Assembly: GCA_947095585.1 (NCBI GenBank)
Contig: OX352765.1
Span: 24,892,254 to 24,956,253 of the forward strand
Direction: 5' to 3'
DNA: 64,000 nt
From: Nephrocerus scutellatus
Lineage: Eukaryota > Arthropoda > Insecta > Diptera > Pipunculidae
Positions 1 to 11,900 of this stretch are shown one piece after another. The notes under the pieces were generated by a model. That model saw nothing but the letters and a program-made list of their open reading frames with translations. It searched no databases and was not told the DNA's origin. A program made the position numbers and the translations under genes. Every line of letters starts with the position of its first letter. The stretch's first letter is position 1.

Positions 1-116
1 GATTTCCGTCAAAATCATCTGTCCCCTTACAATTTATGTAAAAAACTTAAATATGACTTTTCATCCTTTTTACTATGTGTCTATGTAAAAGAAAGTAATA
101 TCCATATTTTACTTAC

Positions 117-1393
117 TTTTTACAGGTGGTGTCCGTTTCAGATGGAAAAAATCCGTTTTTTTTTATTTGGTTACAGAAAGTAGTAGGATCACGCCCTGTT
201 TGGTGAGATGTAGTGGTAGTTGTTTGTTCTTTTGTTGAAAATATTGCTGTCTCTGTGGTTGCAATTGTAGAATTCAGGGGATCCTCTTCCGACTCTACAG
301 TAGCTTTTGTTGCAGTTGTTGTAAAGCTATTACTCACTGGCGTCATGCTTGGGGCTTCTATCGTAGTTGTAGAATTCAGGGGATCCTCTTCCGAGTCTAC
401 AGTAGCTTTTGTTACTGTTGTTGTAAAGCTATTACTCACTGTCGTCATGCTTGGGGCTTCTATCGTAGTTGTAGAATTCAGTAATTCTACATCTACAGAA
501 GTCTCTGTTATAAAATTAGCTTTGGCTGTGGTCCTGGTTGGAGCTTCAATTGAAGTTGTAGAATAAATACACCAGTTCTAAAGTACCTTTCGATGCCTAC
601 TCACTTAGATTTGTATTGATAGTCGTTCTTGAAACATCTTTTGTAATAGCCGAGCTGGATTGTTTTTCAGTTGAAGTCCTCAACGATGCTTCAGTTGAAT
701 TAAAGAAGTCTTCCAAACAGCTTGGCTATAATCAGAATTTCTCAGCTACTTAAATACATCATCATAAAGTCTATTGTTACTCACCACAGCTAAACTTGCC
801 TCGGAGCAAAACTTGCGATTATTCAGATCGCAGACAAATCCATCCAAACACTGTTGTGTCGAATTGAACATTGGCTCATCGTATCCAAAACAAAATCCAA
901 TTGTTGTCTCATTCAAACAGGAAAATACATTCCTGTAAGACGAACACTTACCACATTGACTGGGGCAACTTGGACCCGTCATCGGTTCATTTCTTAGCAT
1001 ACAAACGGATGGGTTATCGGTGCAAACTCTTCCCGCAGGACATCTTATAAAAGCGCGCGTAGGAACATCTGCACAATAAGTAGCGGTAGATTAAAACATA
1101 ATTTTGCTATTGAATCAAAACTATTATCGCTCATCTTACCATGAATGCAGATCGAAAATGTGTTTTCATTATGACATGCAAACGCAACGTTTTTAGATTT
1201 TTGGCATTTATTGCAATTGTTACTGTGGATGCCCCAGGAGATAAGACATATTATAACCTACAAGTATGTGATGACAGAACGGAAGAGTACATTTGTTTTA
1301 CATTATTTCGTTATAACGTTTTTTGTTTCCCTATTGCAAAACAAAGAAACTCACCAAAAGAAACGATAAATGCGATAAATGGTTTAATAACAT
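117..1393 (-). CDS. Peritrophin-like secreted chitin-binding protein with Thr/Ser-rich linker (partial, 5 exons, runs off left edge)
   Basis: My model is complement(1355..1393, 1140..1257, 785..1068, 605..725, 117..525), and every junction is GT-AG with matching phase. The first 39 coding bases plus the start of exon 2 give a signal peptide (MLLNHLSHL start, then VIICLISWG). Two divergent cysteine modules follow: one around NNCNKC with CPAGRVC, one around CPSQCGKC with CLDGFVC. Next is a Thr/Ser/Glu-rich linker built from 34-residue repeats. The last visible exon begins a third, more classical CBM14 module (FCNQIKKNG...DTTC) and stops at a GTAAGT donor at 116-111. The missing half of that module must lie left of the window. 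About 323 residues are visible. The family binds chitin in peritrophic matrix or cuticle. The 605/525 junction is the least certain, because its acceptor has a weak pyrimidine tract. Paralogues lie at 8973 and 16517. Confidence 0.75.
250..566 (-). repeat. 102-bp coding tandem repeat (mucin-like linker)
   Basis: The string AATTCAGGGGATCC starts at 271 and 373 and a diverged AATTCAG at 475, a 102-base (34-codon) period. Two full copies and one diverged or partial copy are present. In the minus-strand frame they encode a Thr/Ser/Glu-rich linker with motifs such as NSTTTIEAP and ATVESEEDPLNST. An overlapping plus-strand reading frame here is only a shadow of the repeat. Confidence 0.85.
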
Positions 1394-3598
1394 ATTTGGT
1401 TATAAATATTGCTAATGGTCGTAGTTCCACATGGACTGACATGAGTCGCACAATGTAATTCCTTTTATTCGCATGATCTTATCAATATGTAGTGTGGCAA
1501 TGCCAGCAGTTTGTGTGTTATCAGTTGGTAGCAGAACTTTAAATCGGTTGGTTTTGTTTGCCTCTAAGGTAAAATGTTGGTTTTTAAAAAAAAAAAAAAA
1601 TATTTTGACAGTCAGTTAGTTTTTCACAATTTTTTTAATAGCACATTTTTTAGAATGTTCTATGGACACCCGAAAGATGGCCTAGGCAGACATTTATCAG
1701 CAGAATAAGAGAAATAACATCTTAACATATAGTATTTGAGCACATGCCGTATCCGACTGGAATCTGGAAGTGCGATTAGACCTTCATGTGTAAGCCGCCG
1801 GTAATTTCCCCCAAAAACAGGAAATGCTGAATGATCAGGCTAGTTAGTCCATTCCGTCCATAGAAAACCATAATCGCAGAACCCCAAATCGGCCTCGGAA
1901 ACATTGATCCAAGACGAGGACCACAACAACGAAAACGGCTAAATGATTTAAGAATTACGCTCACTGTATTAAGATCGATAGCCGATCCCCTTTTTCCAAT
2001 TATAAAGCTGATATAGCAGGAATCTAGATAATGCGGAGAATTGTGTCTCACAAAAATCAGAATATGACATACAGATGTTATGCCATGTCATGTGCTTGGG
2101 GTAGGCTTTTTAGTCAGCAAAATCCACCGTTATCGTCTTTAACGCAATAAATAAACGACTGGACAAATTTAAGATAGTAAAGCGGAGCTTCTCAGCTCGC
2201 CATATGGATAGTTGCAATAAATTCTAAAGACTGAATTAGCTTAAAAGCATTTTAGTTTCATTAAAAAATCATTTTTTATACGCCATCGCAAGCCGCCAAA
2301 TTCTGACCGATAAAAGTCGAGATATACGAGTAGACAAACTCACAAACACACGCACGCTGATTCTGATTATTAGCTTTGCCTTTCAGGCTGGCAAAGACCT
2401 TAAACGTTCGCGCACCCACAGAGTTTATCCCGATGCCACTGAATCGGAAGAATTCTATGAATACGGAGACTCTATAATGACGTGATGTTATGAACGAAGA
2501 AGTTCCTGCATAAAAATTACTTTGCGGTAGGGTTTATTGGACACGACAGCGAGGACAAGCCTAGACCAGGACGGTCAGAGTTTAGGGTTATCAAAATGGA
2601 TGACATAGACTCGAATTGGTACCAGTGGAGATTCTTCTTCTGGGATGCCAGTACCGAACCCCGATTGTAGATCCAAATATGATGATGATTATCAAAGGAA
2701 TTGCCAAAACCTGTTATTCTCACAGTTAGAGTCAGCCAATATAATAATTATTATTTCTTTTCAATTTGTTCAGAATTAAAATCCAAAATACAACCGGTCA
2801 TTTTTGTTCATTTAATTTAATTTAAAGGTAGTCTTAAAAAATTGAAAAAGCCAGCACAAGGTTTTCTCTAATTGGTACCTGCTGCGCGTTATGCGTTATC
2901 CTCTTCTATGATGACGTTAGAGAAACTTACCGAAGAATCAATACACGTTCCGGTTGAACTACAGGTGGTATAGTCTGTAGACCATGTGAGCATAGCACTT
3001 CCCCACCCAGCACCAGAAACAGTATCATTAGACGCTGAGTTCCCCCCCCCCCAGCGAACAATGTTTTGTCGTGTTTTTTGTTTGTTTGATTTCAAAATTG
3101 GGCTCAATCGACTCCCAACTTGCATATGGGAGGGGGAAAAATGTACCAAATAATAGGTAAATACATATATGGCATTCCATTTTCATGCACCCCTTCACAA
3201 CCCACACATCAACCACGCCATATTGCCAAGAAGTGTGTTACTCTATATTTTCCCCTTTTTGAGAGTGTGACCGCTGCCGAAAGTGGTGGTTTTGTTGGTC
3301 CTGGTAGCGCCGGTTGTGGAGGCAGTGGAGTGGGCGCTATGCCATTGGTCGTTATACTACAGAAGGGCCCCATTCCAATCATCTACAATCCACTTGGAGT
3401 AGTATTAATATATCATCTCATATAACGTTTGCCTCTCATTCAATAGTGTGGTCCAATGAGATAATTTTGGCTTCTCCGGTGAAACAATGAAATTTCCTTC
3501 TACATTTTTGACTTACATAGTGACAAAAGTACAAAGAAAAATTTAAATTTCCTATTGAAGTTTTTTATGAAAAATGACACATTGTTCCACACTACATA
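1394..3598. other. Upstream/intergenic stretch with no confident gene
   Basis: No convincing gene was found. There is a homopolymer A run near 1588-1600 and a C run near 3043-3052. A minus-strand open segment ending at 2931 against a strong GTAAGT donor is noted separately as a possible exon. Confidence 0.5.
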
Positions 3599-3599
3599 A

Positions 3600-4489
3600 A
3601 GGGTGATCAGATTAGAGGTACTTTTTCCAATAGGATTTTTTTGACATGTCACGCGTGACTACTGTCAAACTAAATACATATTTTTATTCAGTATTCATTG
3701 ACATTTTATCATGGAAAGACTAACGCCTCAACAACGTTTACAAATCGTACAAATGTATTACGAAAATCGACGCTCTGTAAAAAGTGTTCATCGCGCGCTC
3801 AGGCCAACTTATGGTGTACATAATGGCTTCGTCAATAAGCAAAATTGCCATATTTGCGCTGAAGAGCAGCCCGAAACCATTTACGAACTGCCATTACATC
3901 CATTGAAAACTACCGTTTGGTGCGGCCTATGGGCTGGAGAAATCATCGGCCCATATTTTATCAAAGACGAGGCTGGCGCCAATGTAACAGTGAATGGCGA
4001 ACGCTATAAACGAATTTTTGATGCCGGAAATTAAAGCCCGTGATCTCCACGACATTTGGTTTCAATAAGACGGCGCTACATCCCATACAGCCCGTGACAC
4101 AATGGATTTACTGCGTCCTCGTTTCGGTGAGCAATTGATCTCTCGTTTCGGACCGGTGGATTGGCCATCAAGATCGTGTCCTTTGGACTTTTTTTTTGTG
4201 GGGGTATGTAAGGTCTAAATGTTTTGTGGATAAACCAGCTACGATTGAGGCATTGGAAGCCAACATTAGTCTAATTATTCGCGAGATTCCGACCGAAGTC
4301 CTCGAGCGAGTCATTCAAAATTGATGTTTACGGATGACCGAATTCCGGCCAACATTTGAAAGGGATTATCTTCAAAAATAAATGTCATGTATGGTTCTAA
4401 ACAAACATAATAAAGATTGCCCAATCAATTTGAATTTTTGTTGTTTTATTTTAATTTAAAATCCGATACCTCTAAATTGATCACCCATT
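3600..4489 (+). mobile_element. Tc1/mariner-superfamily element, internally deleted and frameshifted
   Basis: The terminal inverted repeats are visible: GGGTGATCAGATTAGAGGTA at the left end and its near-complement (TACCTCTAAATTGATCACCC) at the right. Between them a transposase N-terminus (MERLTPQQRLQIVQMYYENR) at 3711 runs into HNGFVNKQNC, skipping the middle of the protein. It continues through IIGPYF and NVTVNGERY to about 4034. Downstream frames contain decayed C-terminal blocks. The whole is about 890 bp, shorter than an autonomous mariner. It is a dead copy. Confidence 0.85.
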
Positions 4490-5555
4490 AGAAGCGATGA
4501 TCACAATGAATATTTGCTTCTTTACGTTCACTTAGCTTCAATCATGCTCACTGAACCCAAGTGAGCGTATGGGATCATGGATCATAAAAGTTCATCTTTC
4601 GAGTGATTTAACGAAATATTAGTGGTTTCTTCATTAACCATTATCGAAAGTGATCGACATGAATCCTTTTCGGTGTTATACAAAAGATTTATGAATTTGT
4701 GACCTTTTTTATCTGGGCGGACTATTGAGCGAGTATATTATGAGCGTAAAATATTGCCTTGCCAAAATGTATGCTTTGTTCGATAAGACAAATATTACCG
4801 TCATAGACCAAAATTAAATACAACCACCACTCCCTTCTTAAATCTGTCGTAAAAATTTTACCATGACATTCTTCATTAGATAAAAAAATCCAGAAAAATC
4901 CCCCCAAAAAAAATTTCTACTTTTAATGGATGCCGACGCGTTTATCGCCCAATTACTTTATTGTACTTAACACAAAGATTTCTAGTATGCAGCACTCCTT
5001 AGGTAGGTGCGCCTGTATTTATTTGAGCCTTATTATGTACAAGCGCGGAGAATATTGTAATTTTTTTCTATTTTACGTCTACAGTACGTACTTTGATTGG
5101 GTTTGATGGGAAGATACCACTAAATCATTTTAGTTATGCAAACGACATTGTTAGCTTGAAGATTAAGCGCATACCAATTAATAGTTATATGTCTATTTTC
5201 TTATATAATCATATGTTTTTTTTAATGTTTGCGACTTTGTTTTGTGTCTTAATATTTTTTTATAATTCGTGCACGTGTAACCTTATAACGCTCGGCTATA
5301 TGTTTGGCACATCGTGGGCGTTAAGAACAAGGAGAGGAACAAGGGAGATGTCTATGAGCTTGTGTTTTGAATGCCTGTGGATCGTACCTACCTATAAAAA
5401 CATAGCTTGGCAAAGAATGCCACATGCGTGTTGTACGGCTGAAGAACAAATCCCTGAACTAAACTGTACGTCTGAAAATGGTCTTGAGGGTGAACTGATG
5501 TGTATTTAAAGCATTGCCGTGAATTGATATAGAGGTAGCATGCATCTGGCTAGTT
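4490..5555. other. Intergenic; one unrecognised open frame
   Basis: A 138-codon plus-strand frame at 5093-5509 is present but unrecognised. It has a Phe/Leu-rich hydrophobic stretch followed by a Cys-containing tail. Nothing nearby supports it as a gene, and I treat it as chance or repeat-derived. Confidence 0.35.
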
Positions 5556-5559
5556 CTCT

Positions 5560-6790
5560 TGAGCGACGCTGGTGGTAGTAGCAGAAACGTTCCTGCGGTG
5601 ATCAAACGGATCTATTGACTTCGCAATGTTTTAGTCATCTATAAGTTTTAACGCTCCGTTTTGTATTCTGTACAGTAGATGCAAGGTAGTCTTAGGCGCA
5701 CCTGATCAGATATGACAATTGTAGTCAAGTTTGGGGCGAATGAACGTCTTGTAGATAGTAACCAGATCAGAGGGAGTGAAATATTTCTAGCATCGTAATA
5801 GGAAACCTAAACATTTTGCAGCATTTTTAGCGACGGCGACATAGGTCATTCCAACGTAGCTTCTCGTTAACGCATATACCGAAAATTGCGAGTTTTTCAC
5901 TTTTGTCGACGCAAGTGCGATTCATGGATAATGGCTGTGGGTTTACGATTCGCTTGAGCGACAGGCGAGTGCATTGGGTTTTATAACCGTTAAATTCTAA
6001 TCGATTATTTTCTCGATTATTTTATTATGCTGTCCAGATCAGATTTTAAAGTGCTTAACATACGTAGTTATTTAAGTTCCACGTGAGAAGGGGAGGGATG
6101 TTCCTCAAACTTAAATATGTCATGTAAAGCTCAGAGTGCTGTCTTCAGCGAAAGAGTGAATTGGATTAGAATTAATAGACAAGAGATCATTTATAAAAAT
6201 GAGAAAGAGTTTTGGGGACAAAAGAGAGCCCTGAGTAACGCCAGGATTTATGTGATTTCAGATATGAAACAACTTGGATTGAGCGGTCCAAGATAAAGCT
6301 TCTAATGCAATGAAGCAGTTGTTATCGAGTCCATAAGCACGCATTTTAGACACAAGTGCTTGATGCCAAACGGTCAAATGCTTTGGAAATATCGAGTGCA
6401 ACATCTTTGCTTTGACCAAATTGATGCAAAAACCGGTTCTACTGATCGGTGAGATATGCCACCAAATTACCAGTAATACGTTGCCCACGAAATCTGTACT
6501 GGCAGTCACTAAGGATTTTGTTAGTTTCAAGATATTTCATGAGCTGATAATTGATCAGCGTTTGCATGACCTGGGATAGAATGGATGCAAGTGATATGGG
6601 TCGGCACGGCAAAGGAGACGACGGCTTGCCTTTTTTTGGGTATAGGCTGGACAAAGACTGTTTTTCAACATAGGGTTGAAGGGAGAAGCGCTTGCAGTAA
6701 ACTGTCCAAGGGGAAGTTCAGCCAAATTGTTTGTACGGGAAACGAAGACTTTAGACTCCTTCAAAAATGTGGCAGTTCTTTTTTTAAAAT
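5560..6790 (-). mobile_element. Non-LTR retrotransposon remnant (reverse transcriptase, family J)
   Basis: Minus-strand fragments of a reverse transcriptase are spread over several frames. These include KKGKPSSPLPCRPISLASIL and YLETNKILSDCQYRF near 6440-6654, then a DISKAFDR-like stretch near 6380-6420. A C-terminal region toward 5560 resembles the RPKLDYN block. The same family occurs at 11330, 14630 and 38130. Stops and frameshifts throughout show it is dead. Confidence 0.75.
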
Positions 6791-7001
6791 ATCAAACAGG
6801 TATGCAAAATTTAAATTTATTACTACGAGTATATAATTACATATTCTAAAAAATTCTGAAAATATTAGCTTTGTAAAAACAATTCGTATCGTGACATCTT
6901 GACCCAGGAGTCTGACCACGTCCAAAATATGACGGAAACCGGCTCATTATGGTATAAAACTCCTACACACAGTTTGAATCAGTCTAAGGGTTTGGCCATG
7001 T

Positions 7002-7307
7002 GTGGGCGCCGTGGCTCAGTGGATAAGTGCATGGCTTTTGAGCAGAAGGTTGGTGGTTCGAATCCCAGTAACACCAAAAGTATTTTTCACGGTCCCACCT
7101 CTCGTGAATGCCTGACAAACTTCCGAGAGTAATAACTTGTCACGGAAAGCTTTTCAAGTCGCCGTTCGGATACGCCTTTAAATTGTAGGTCCCTTCCATT
7201 TGTGTGCAAAAATGTACATGCACAATACAAATGGTCGCGAGAAGCTAGGCCTTGGACCGTAAAGGTCTGTCGCTCTGAATATTATTATTATTATTATTAT
7301 TATTATT
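7002..7307 (+). mobile_element. tRNA-derived SINE, near-complete, (ATT)n tail
   Basis: A tRNA-like head carries an A-box-like GTGGCTCAGTGG and a B-box GGTTCGAATCC. A conserved body follows (TTTTTCACGGTCCCACC, CGAGAGTAATAACTTGTCA, GGTCGCGAGAAGCTAG). The element ends in an ATT microsatellite. The same order recurs at 31010 and in partial copies elsewhere. It is not a functional tRNA gene, because no acceptor stem follows the B box. Confidence 0.9.
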
Positions 7308-7499
7308 AAGGGTTTTGCAAAATATAGCTAAAAGCATACATACAGTGTTTCACTTTTATAACGGGGTTTCCAATTAATTGCAAAATAATTACAAATATTT
7401 AGACGTTTTTGAAGGGTCAACACTCCAAAATTAATTTCCCAACTATAAGAAATAATTTAATACAATTGGCTAGAACGAAAATGACAAAAAATAAATAAT

Positions 7500-8260
7500 A
7501 CAGCTATTATCACCACTCACCACAACCTCTCAGCTCCTTGACTAGCCTACATACTACGTCACCAACTTCTAAACACCCCACCTCCTTTCCATTGCTATTC
7601 CATACCCACCTACATTTCCCTTCTACCTGTCATCTTCTCCCAACCGACACCACTCAACCCGTCAACCACCCACGGTCACTATTCGTCACCAACACTTAGC
7701 GACCTCGCATGACCCCCGCCCTCTTGTACCAAAGGTTTTAGACCATCACTAAGACTCACAGAACCCTCCCAAAAACCCAACCCTAGAGTTTACCAAGACC
7801 CGCCAGAATTACTCGAACCAACCGACCTAACTTCTCCCAGACCCCCCTCAAGACTCCCAAAAGATTCTCCAGACCCCCAATACCCCCAAAACCCCCAAAA
7901 TGCTAAACCCCCAAGACCTCAGACTACCACCGGACCCCAAAGACTATTCAAGACCTCAACAACCCTGCCATTGCACCAAATCATCACAGCTACGTCACCA
8001 AAACCCCCAACGTTTCAGGTAGAACATACCCCCACTATTCAAGACCTCAACAACCCCGCCATTGCATCAAAATCATCACAGCTACGGCACCAAAACCTCC
8101 AAAGTTTCATCTAGAACATACCCCCAATATCCGCAAAGACCTCTCAAGACCCCCTAAGACAACCAAAGACCTGCTCCGTGTTAATCTTAGGCAAACATCC
8201 ACCCCACCCCCTTAACAACCGACTTAGAAACACCCCCCCCCCCTTACCAACCAACATACA
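7500..8260. repeat. C-rich low-complexity/decayed repeat tract
   Basis: The plus strand is strikingly rich in C and A (many CCCCC and ACCCC blocks). A sub-unit with CAAGACCTCAACAACCC is repeated near 7950 and 8040. Similar tracts at 9340-9560 and 52020-52250 lie beside Helitron-like ends or helicase remnants, so this may be Helitron-derived. No gene is seen. Confidence 0.5.
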
Positions 8261-8299
8261 AACTAAGTTACATTTTTTAGGTCCCTACATTAACTTCGC

Positions 8300-8600
8300 G
8301 TGCCCGGTTGTCTGTCGTTGGCTGGCTGGCTGCCTGGCCAAATCTTGTGATCAAATTTTAACCCACTTCCGCAAGCCCGATTTTATTGACTTTACACACA
8401 TGAGTATATCCGGCGACAACACTTTTTAAAAAAATTTGCTATGATCGGGCCCCAGGGCCGAGAGGCGCCCATATAAATAGTTTTTAAAAAATTAACCCGA
8501 TTTTCTTCAAACTTTGTACACATGTGTATCTCTGATTAGAGAATTAACATCAAAAATTTGTATTCTCATCGGTTGTTCTTAAAATATTAAGATCGAAAAT
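8300..8600 (+). repeat. Dispersed repeat family X, copy 1
   Basis: It shares the order GGCCAAATCTTGTGATCAA, CCCGATTTTATT, a CACACATG-type block and TTTTTAAAAAA with copies at about 42180-42410, 46855-47070 and (inverted) 59590-59720. It is non-coding and unclassified. Confidence 0.65.
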
Positions 8601-8855
8601 ATTCTCGTAATGGCGAATTCGGTGTTTATGCTGAAGCGACAATTCTATCCCTTAATATTCGTAACATTTGGGGTAATTTTACGTAATAAAACGGCGAAAC
8701 AAAATATTTCGAAATAACCAAAACCATTAGCTTTTTCACTGCAATAATTAATTGATAGGCTATAGATAATGGTCGTAATTTTTTTTATTAATTTATATTT
8801 GCGCGCGTCACATTACCTGCTAACCAATAGTCAATATTCACAGAATCAAAAATAC

Positions 8856-8863
8856 TATAAAAG
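8856..8863 (+). promoter_or_regulatory. TATA box of the chitin-binding gene at 8973
   Basis: TATAAAAG lies about 31 bases upstream of GCAGTGG (8887), a plausible initiator, and about 117 bases upstream of the start codon. Spacing and sequence fit an insect TATA promoter. The transcription start is inferred. Confidence 0.6.
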
Positions 8864-8972
8864 TGGAATTGTTTTCGAAATTATTTGCAGTGGAAGGTTT
8901 GAGTTAGTTGTGTGGTGAACGGTAAAAAAATATCCTTTCTTATAAGGAATTCAAACAACTTTTAAATTCAAA

Positions 8973-11900
8973 ATGAATTTCATAGAAGTAAGTATGTACT
9001 AGAGTCTAGTCTAGTCTAGACGATATAGTTTTGTGAGTTTATTTTTCTTCAACTTTGGCCTAACAAATTGTTGCACCACCGTATTTGCAATCCCTAATTT
9101 CTTGACGACATATGTAGTGTACCACAAAGATTTTGTCTGTCTCGCTTTCGTATCCTTCAACGTTGAGTAGATTCCATTGAAACTATGATTCTCCTGATTT
9201 TAAAAGTAAATAACTTCCAAAATAAATGAAAAACTCGTTAATGGCAACATTTTCGGACTTATATCATAATGAAAAATAAAATTCCCAAAAGTACGACTAT
9301 ATAGAAACTAGCTGAAATACCAAGGGTTGCCTGACTTCGTCCACCACAATACCCCCACCCAACTGATCAACAATACCCATCTCAAGACCCACCTAAAGAT
9401 ACCCCAAGCCCACCTCCCCCCCACATAAATCACCAATATCTATCAAAACCACGGTCTTCGAGTCAATCTCATACAAACTATACCTAGCCAACCCTCTCCA
9501 CATCATCATCACACTATCCCCCTACAAACATCCACCCCAACCGTCACCACCACGACCCAAAGTTTCAGCTATATCGGATCAACGGTATTCGAGGTAAATC
9601 GCGAACAGACACACAGACAAACAGAAGAGAAGATGTTGGGAGCTATATCATTTATTTGGGGACTCATTTTATACAGCCGGTTCTTTTATTGCAAATACCA
9701 GCTAGGTATCCTGCATAAAAGTCCGCTGATCTAGATATTTGCTAGCGCTCACAAATATCGTTGTTGTAGATCATCAGTAATCGTCCCAGGTAATTTTTTC
9801 TTCTCGAAAACGGAATGTTCTTTTTCACCTAGATTTCGGATCGTTATATAAGCGGTAATAGCATTTTCTTATAAACAAGAGGCTTGAATGGTATATAATA
9901 AAATAGTAGGATTTGTTGGCTTTCTCGTTGCGAAACCATGCACTTAAAGAGACAACTTCTAACAGCAGAACTTCGTAAAGTTTTGTACTCGAGACAAACT
10001 TGTAGCTATTTGGAATCCTCCAGAGTCCAGTACTGATTCGAAGCACTTTCCTTTAAAATAAGGAGATTTTCTTCATCGTTGTTGAGAGATGGTGAACCAT
10101 ACGGGATAGCTTTAGGTTTTAACTGGCTTGATGAACTGCTTATAAATGAGCAGCCTGTTGTTATCTTACAATCTCTGTTTTGTTTTTTTAGAAGCGTGTA
10201 TAACAAATTGAGAGCGTAGTTCGCTTTTTTCATCGTTGTGCTGATGTGGTTGTTAAGCTTTAACCTCTTGATGTAGTTGATTCCCAGATATTTCACCTCT
10301 GACTAGTTGGTGTTTTTTATCATGTTGTCCAAAAGAGTGATTTTAAAGCCTCCTTACCGGCTCACATAATTTCTCCTACTTGTTCTCTTCCCTGGCACTC
10401 AGAAGACAGATGACTTCTGTTTTGTTGGCGTTTACCTTCATTCCTCACTTTAGTTGTAATTTCAACGTTTTCAGAAGTGTCCCTTCGCTTTTAGAGGAGC
10501 TAACTCTGGAAAGAAGAAACCGGCATACTTGATCGGTTTGTAAGTTGGGTTGGCAAGATAGTTGGAATGTCTATGAGGTTCTAATTAACAATTTGCCTTT
10601 TACAATTGTTCGTCGTCTGTATGATAATATCTTCGTTATCAGCAGAATGGCACCCTTCTATTGGCTACGTACCAGCTGCAAGGAGGCTATAAGAAACCGG
10701 GAGGTATGATTTCGGTTTTAAAGGTTTTATATCAATAAGGACATAACATAACAAAAGTTTTGGCGCTTTAAAAGACGAAGAGGCTTTAGTTTTTAAGTAT
10801 TTTGATCTTGTAAGAGTGTAGGCCAAGATCATTATGAAAAATTCGCCACAATGTGGACTGAGAAATTCCCAATTCCTGTGACCATCGACTGATTTGGCTC
10901 ACTTTGAACTGAAGCACTTACGGCTGTGATATTTGCGGTACTTCGACCAGTGCGTTGTCACACTGCCACAGAAATATTCAATAGTGAATATTTTGACTCA
11001 AGTCTATAGAGTCAGAATGTCTGGTGGGACGATTATTACAACCAAAAATTGGAGTATGCGACCGCCGAATCAGAATTTCGGAAGAATTTCAAGAGTTGCT
11101 CGTTCGTAAACTTCATCATGATAAAAAAGTAAACCTTGACTGAAGTTTTAGCATTAACAGATGGTAAAAAAAAAGTGTGCGGGTCCGTTTGTTTTAAAAT
11201 ACAAAATTGTTATGTCCTTATCGAAAAACCCTTCGACTATGACCAGAAGCTGAAACAAATATTTGTCCAGTGTCCCAAAGGAAGTAAGAATTTTTGGACA
11301 TTCATGAAAGACCTTTAAATACCGCCTCTTCGTCAATTCCAACACTCATTCACAATGACATTCCAACCGTCAGCTCTACAGATGTGGCCAATCGGCTTGC
11401 TTTACATTTCAAAGCTAGCTACACTCGTACCAGACTGTGCGTTGACCTCGAGCAGAATCCTCTGTGGGACAGATCGACTTTCATGCTCGCACAGTAGGTA
11501 GAGTACTAAATGATCTTAACATTCATAATTCTGCTGGGTCAGATGGTATTCCAGCAACAGTTTTGTCGAATTCTTTAATATTACATTTCAATTACAGCTG
11601 ATCGTATTTACAATGATGTCTGTTGCAACCTTGCATGTTGTGCATGGACAAGGAGAATCTCCAAAATGTGGAAAATGTATGGACAACCTGGTTAGTTGCT
11701 ACAACGAGACATCATTCCATTGGTGTGATGATGGTAAAACTCCATCGGCGACGCTGTTTCATTGCCGGAAAGGAGAGGTTTGCAGCAGCGATAAGGATAT
11801 TTGCATTGAACATACAGCCGAAAACAAGCCGTTGTGTAAACCAAAGTGTGGCTCATGTATTGGAGATAATCTATTTGCATGCAAGAGTCAAAGGACATAT

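Noticed and set aside
213..566. 117-codon plus-strand frame rich in Val/Ser
   Set aside because: It is the antisense of the 102-base tandem repeat in the minus-strand chitin-binding gene, which has signal peptide, cysteine modules and splice sites.
5093..5509. 138-codon plus-strand frame
   Set aside because: No recognisable domain or splice context; surrounded by transposon debris. Kept only as a note.
7002..7075. Genuine tRNA gene
   Set aside because: A and B boxes are present but no acceptor stem closes, and the same unit with the same body recurs at 31010 and elsewhere. It is a SINE head.
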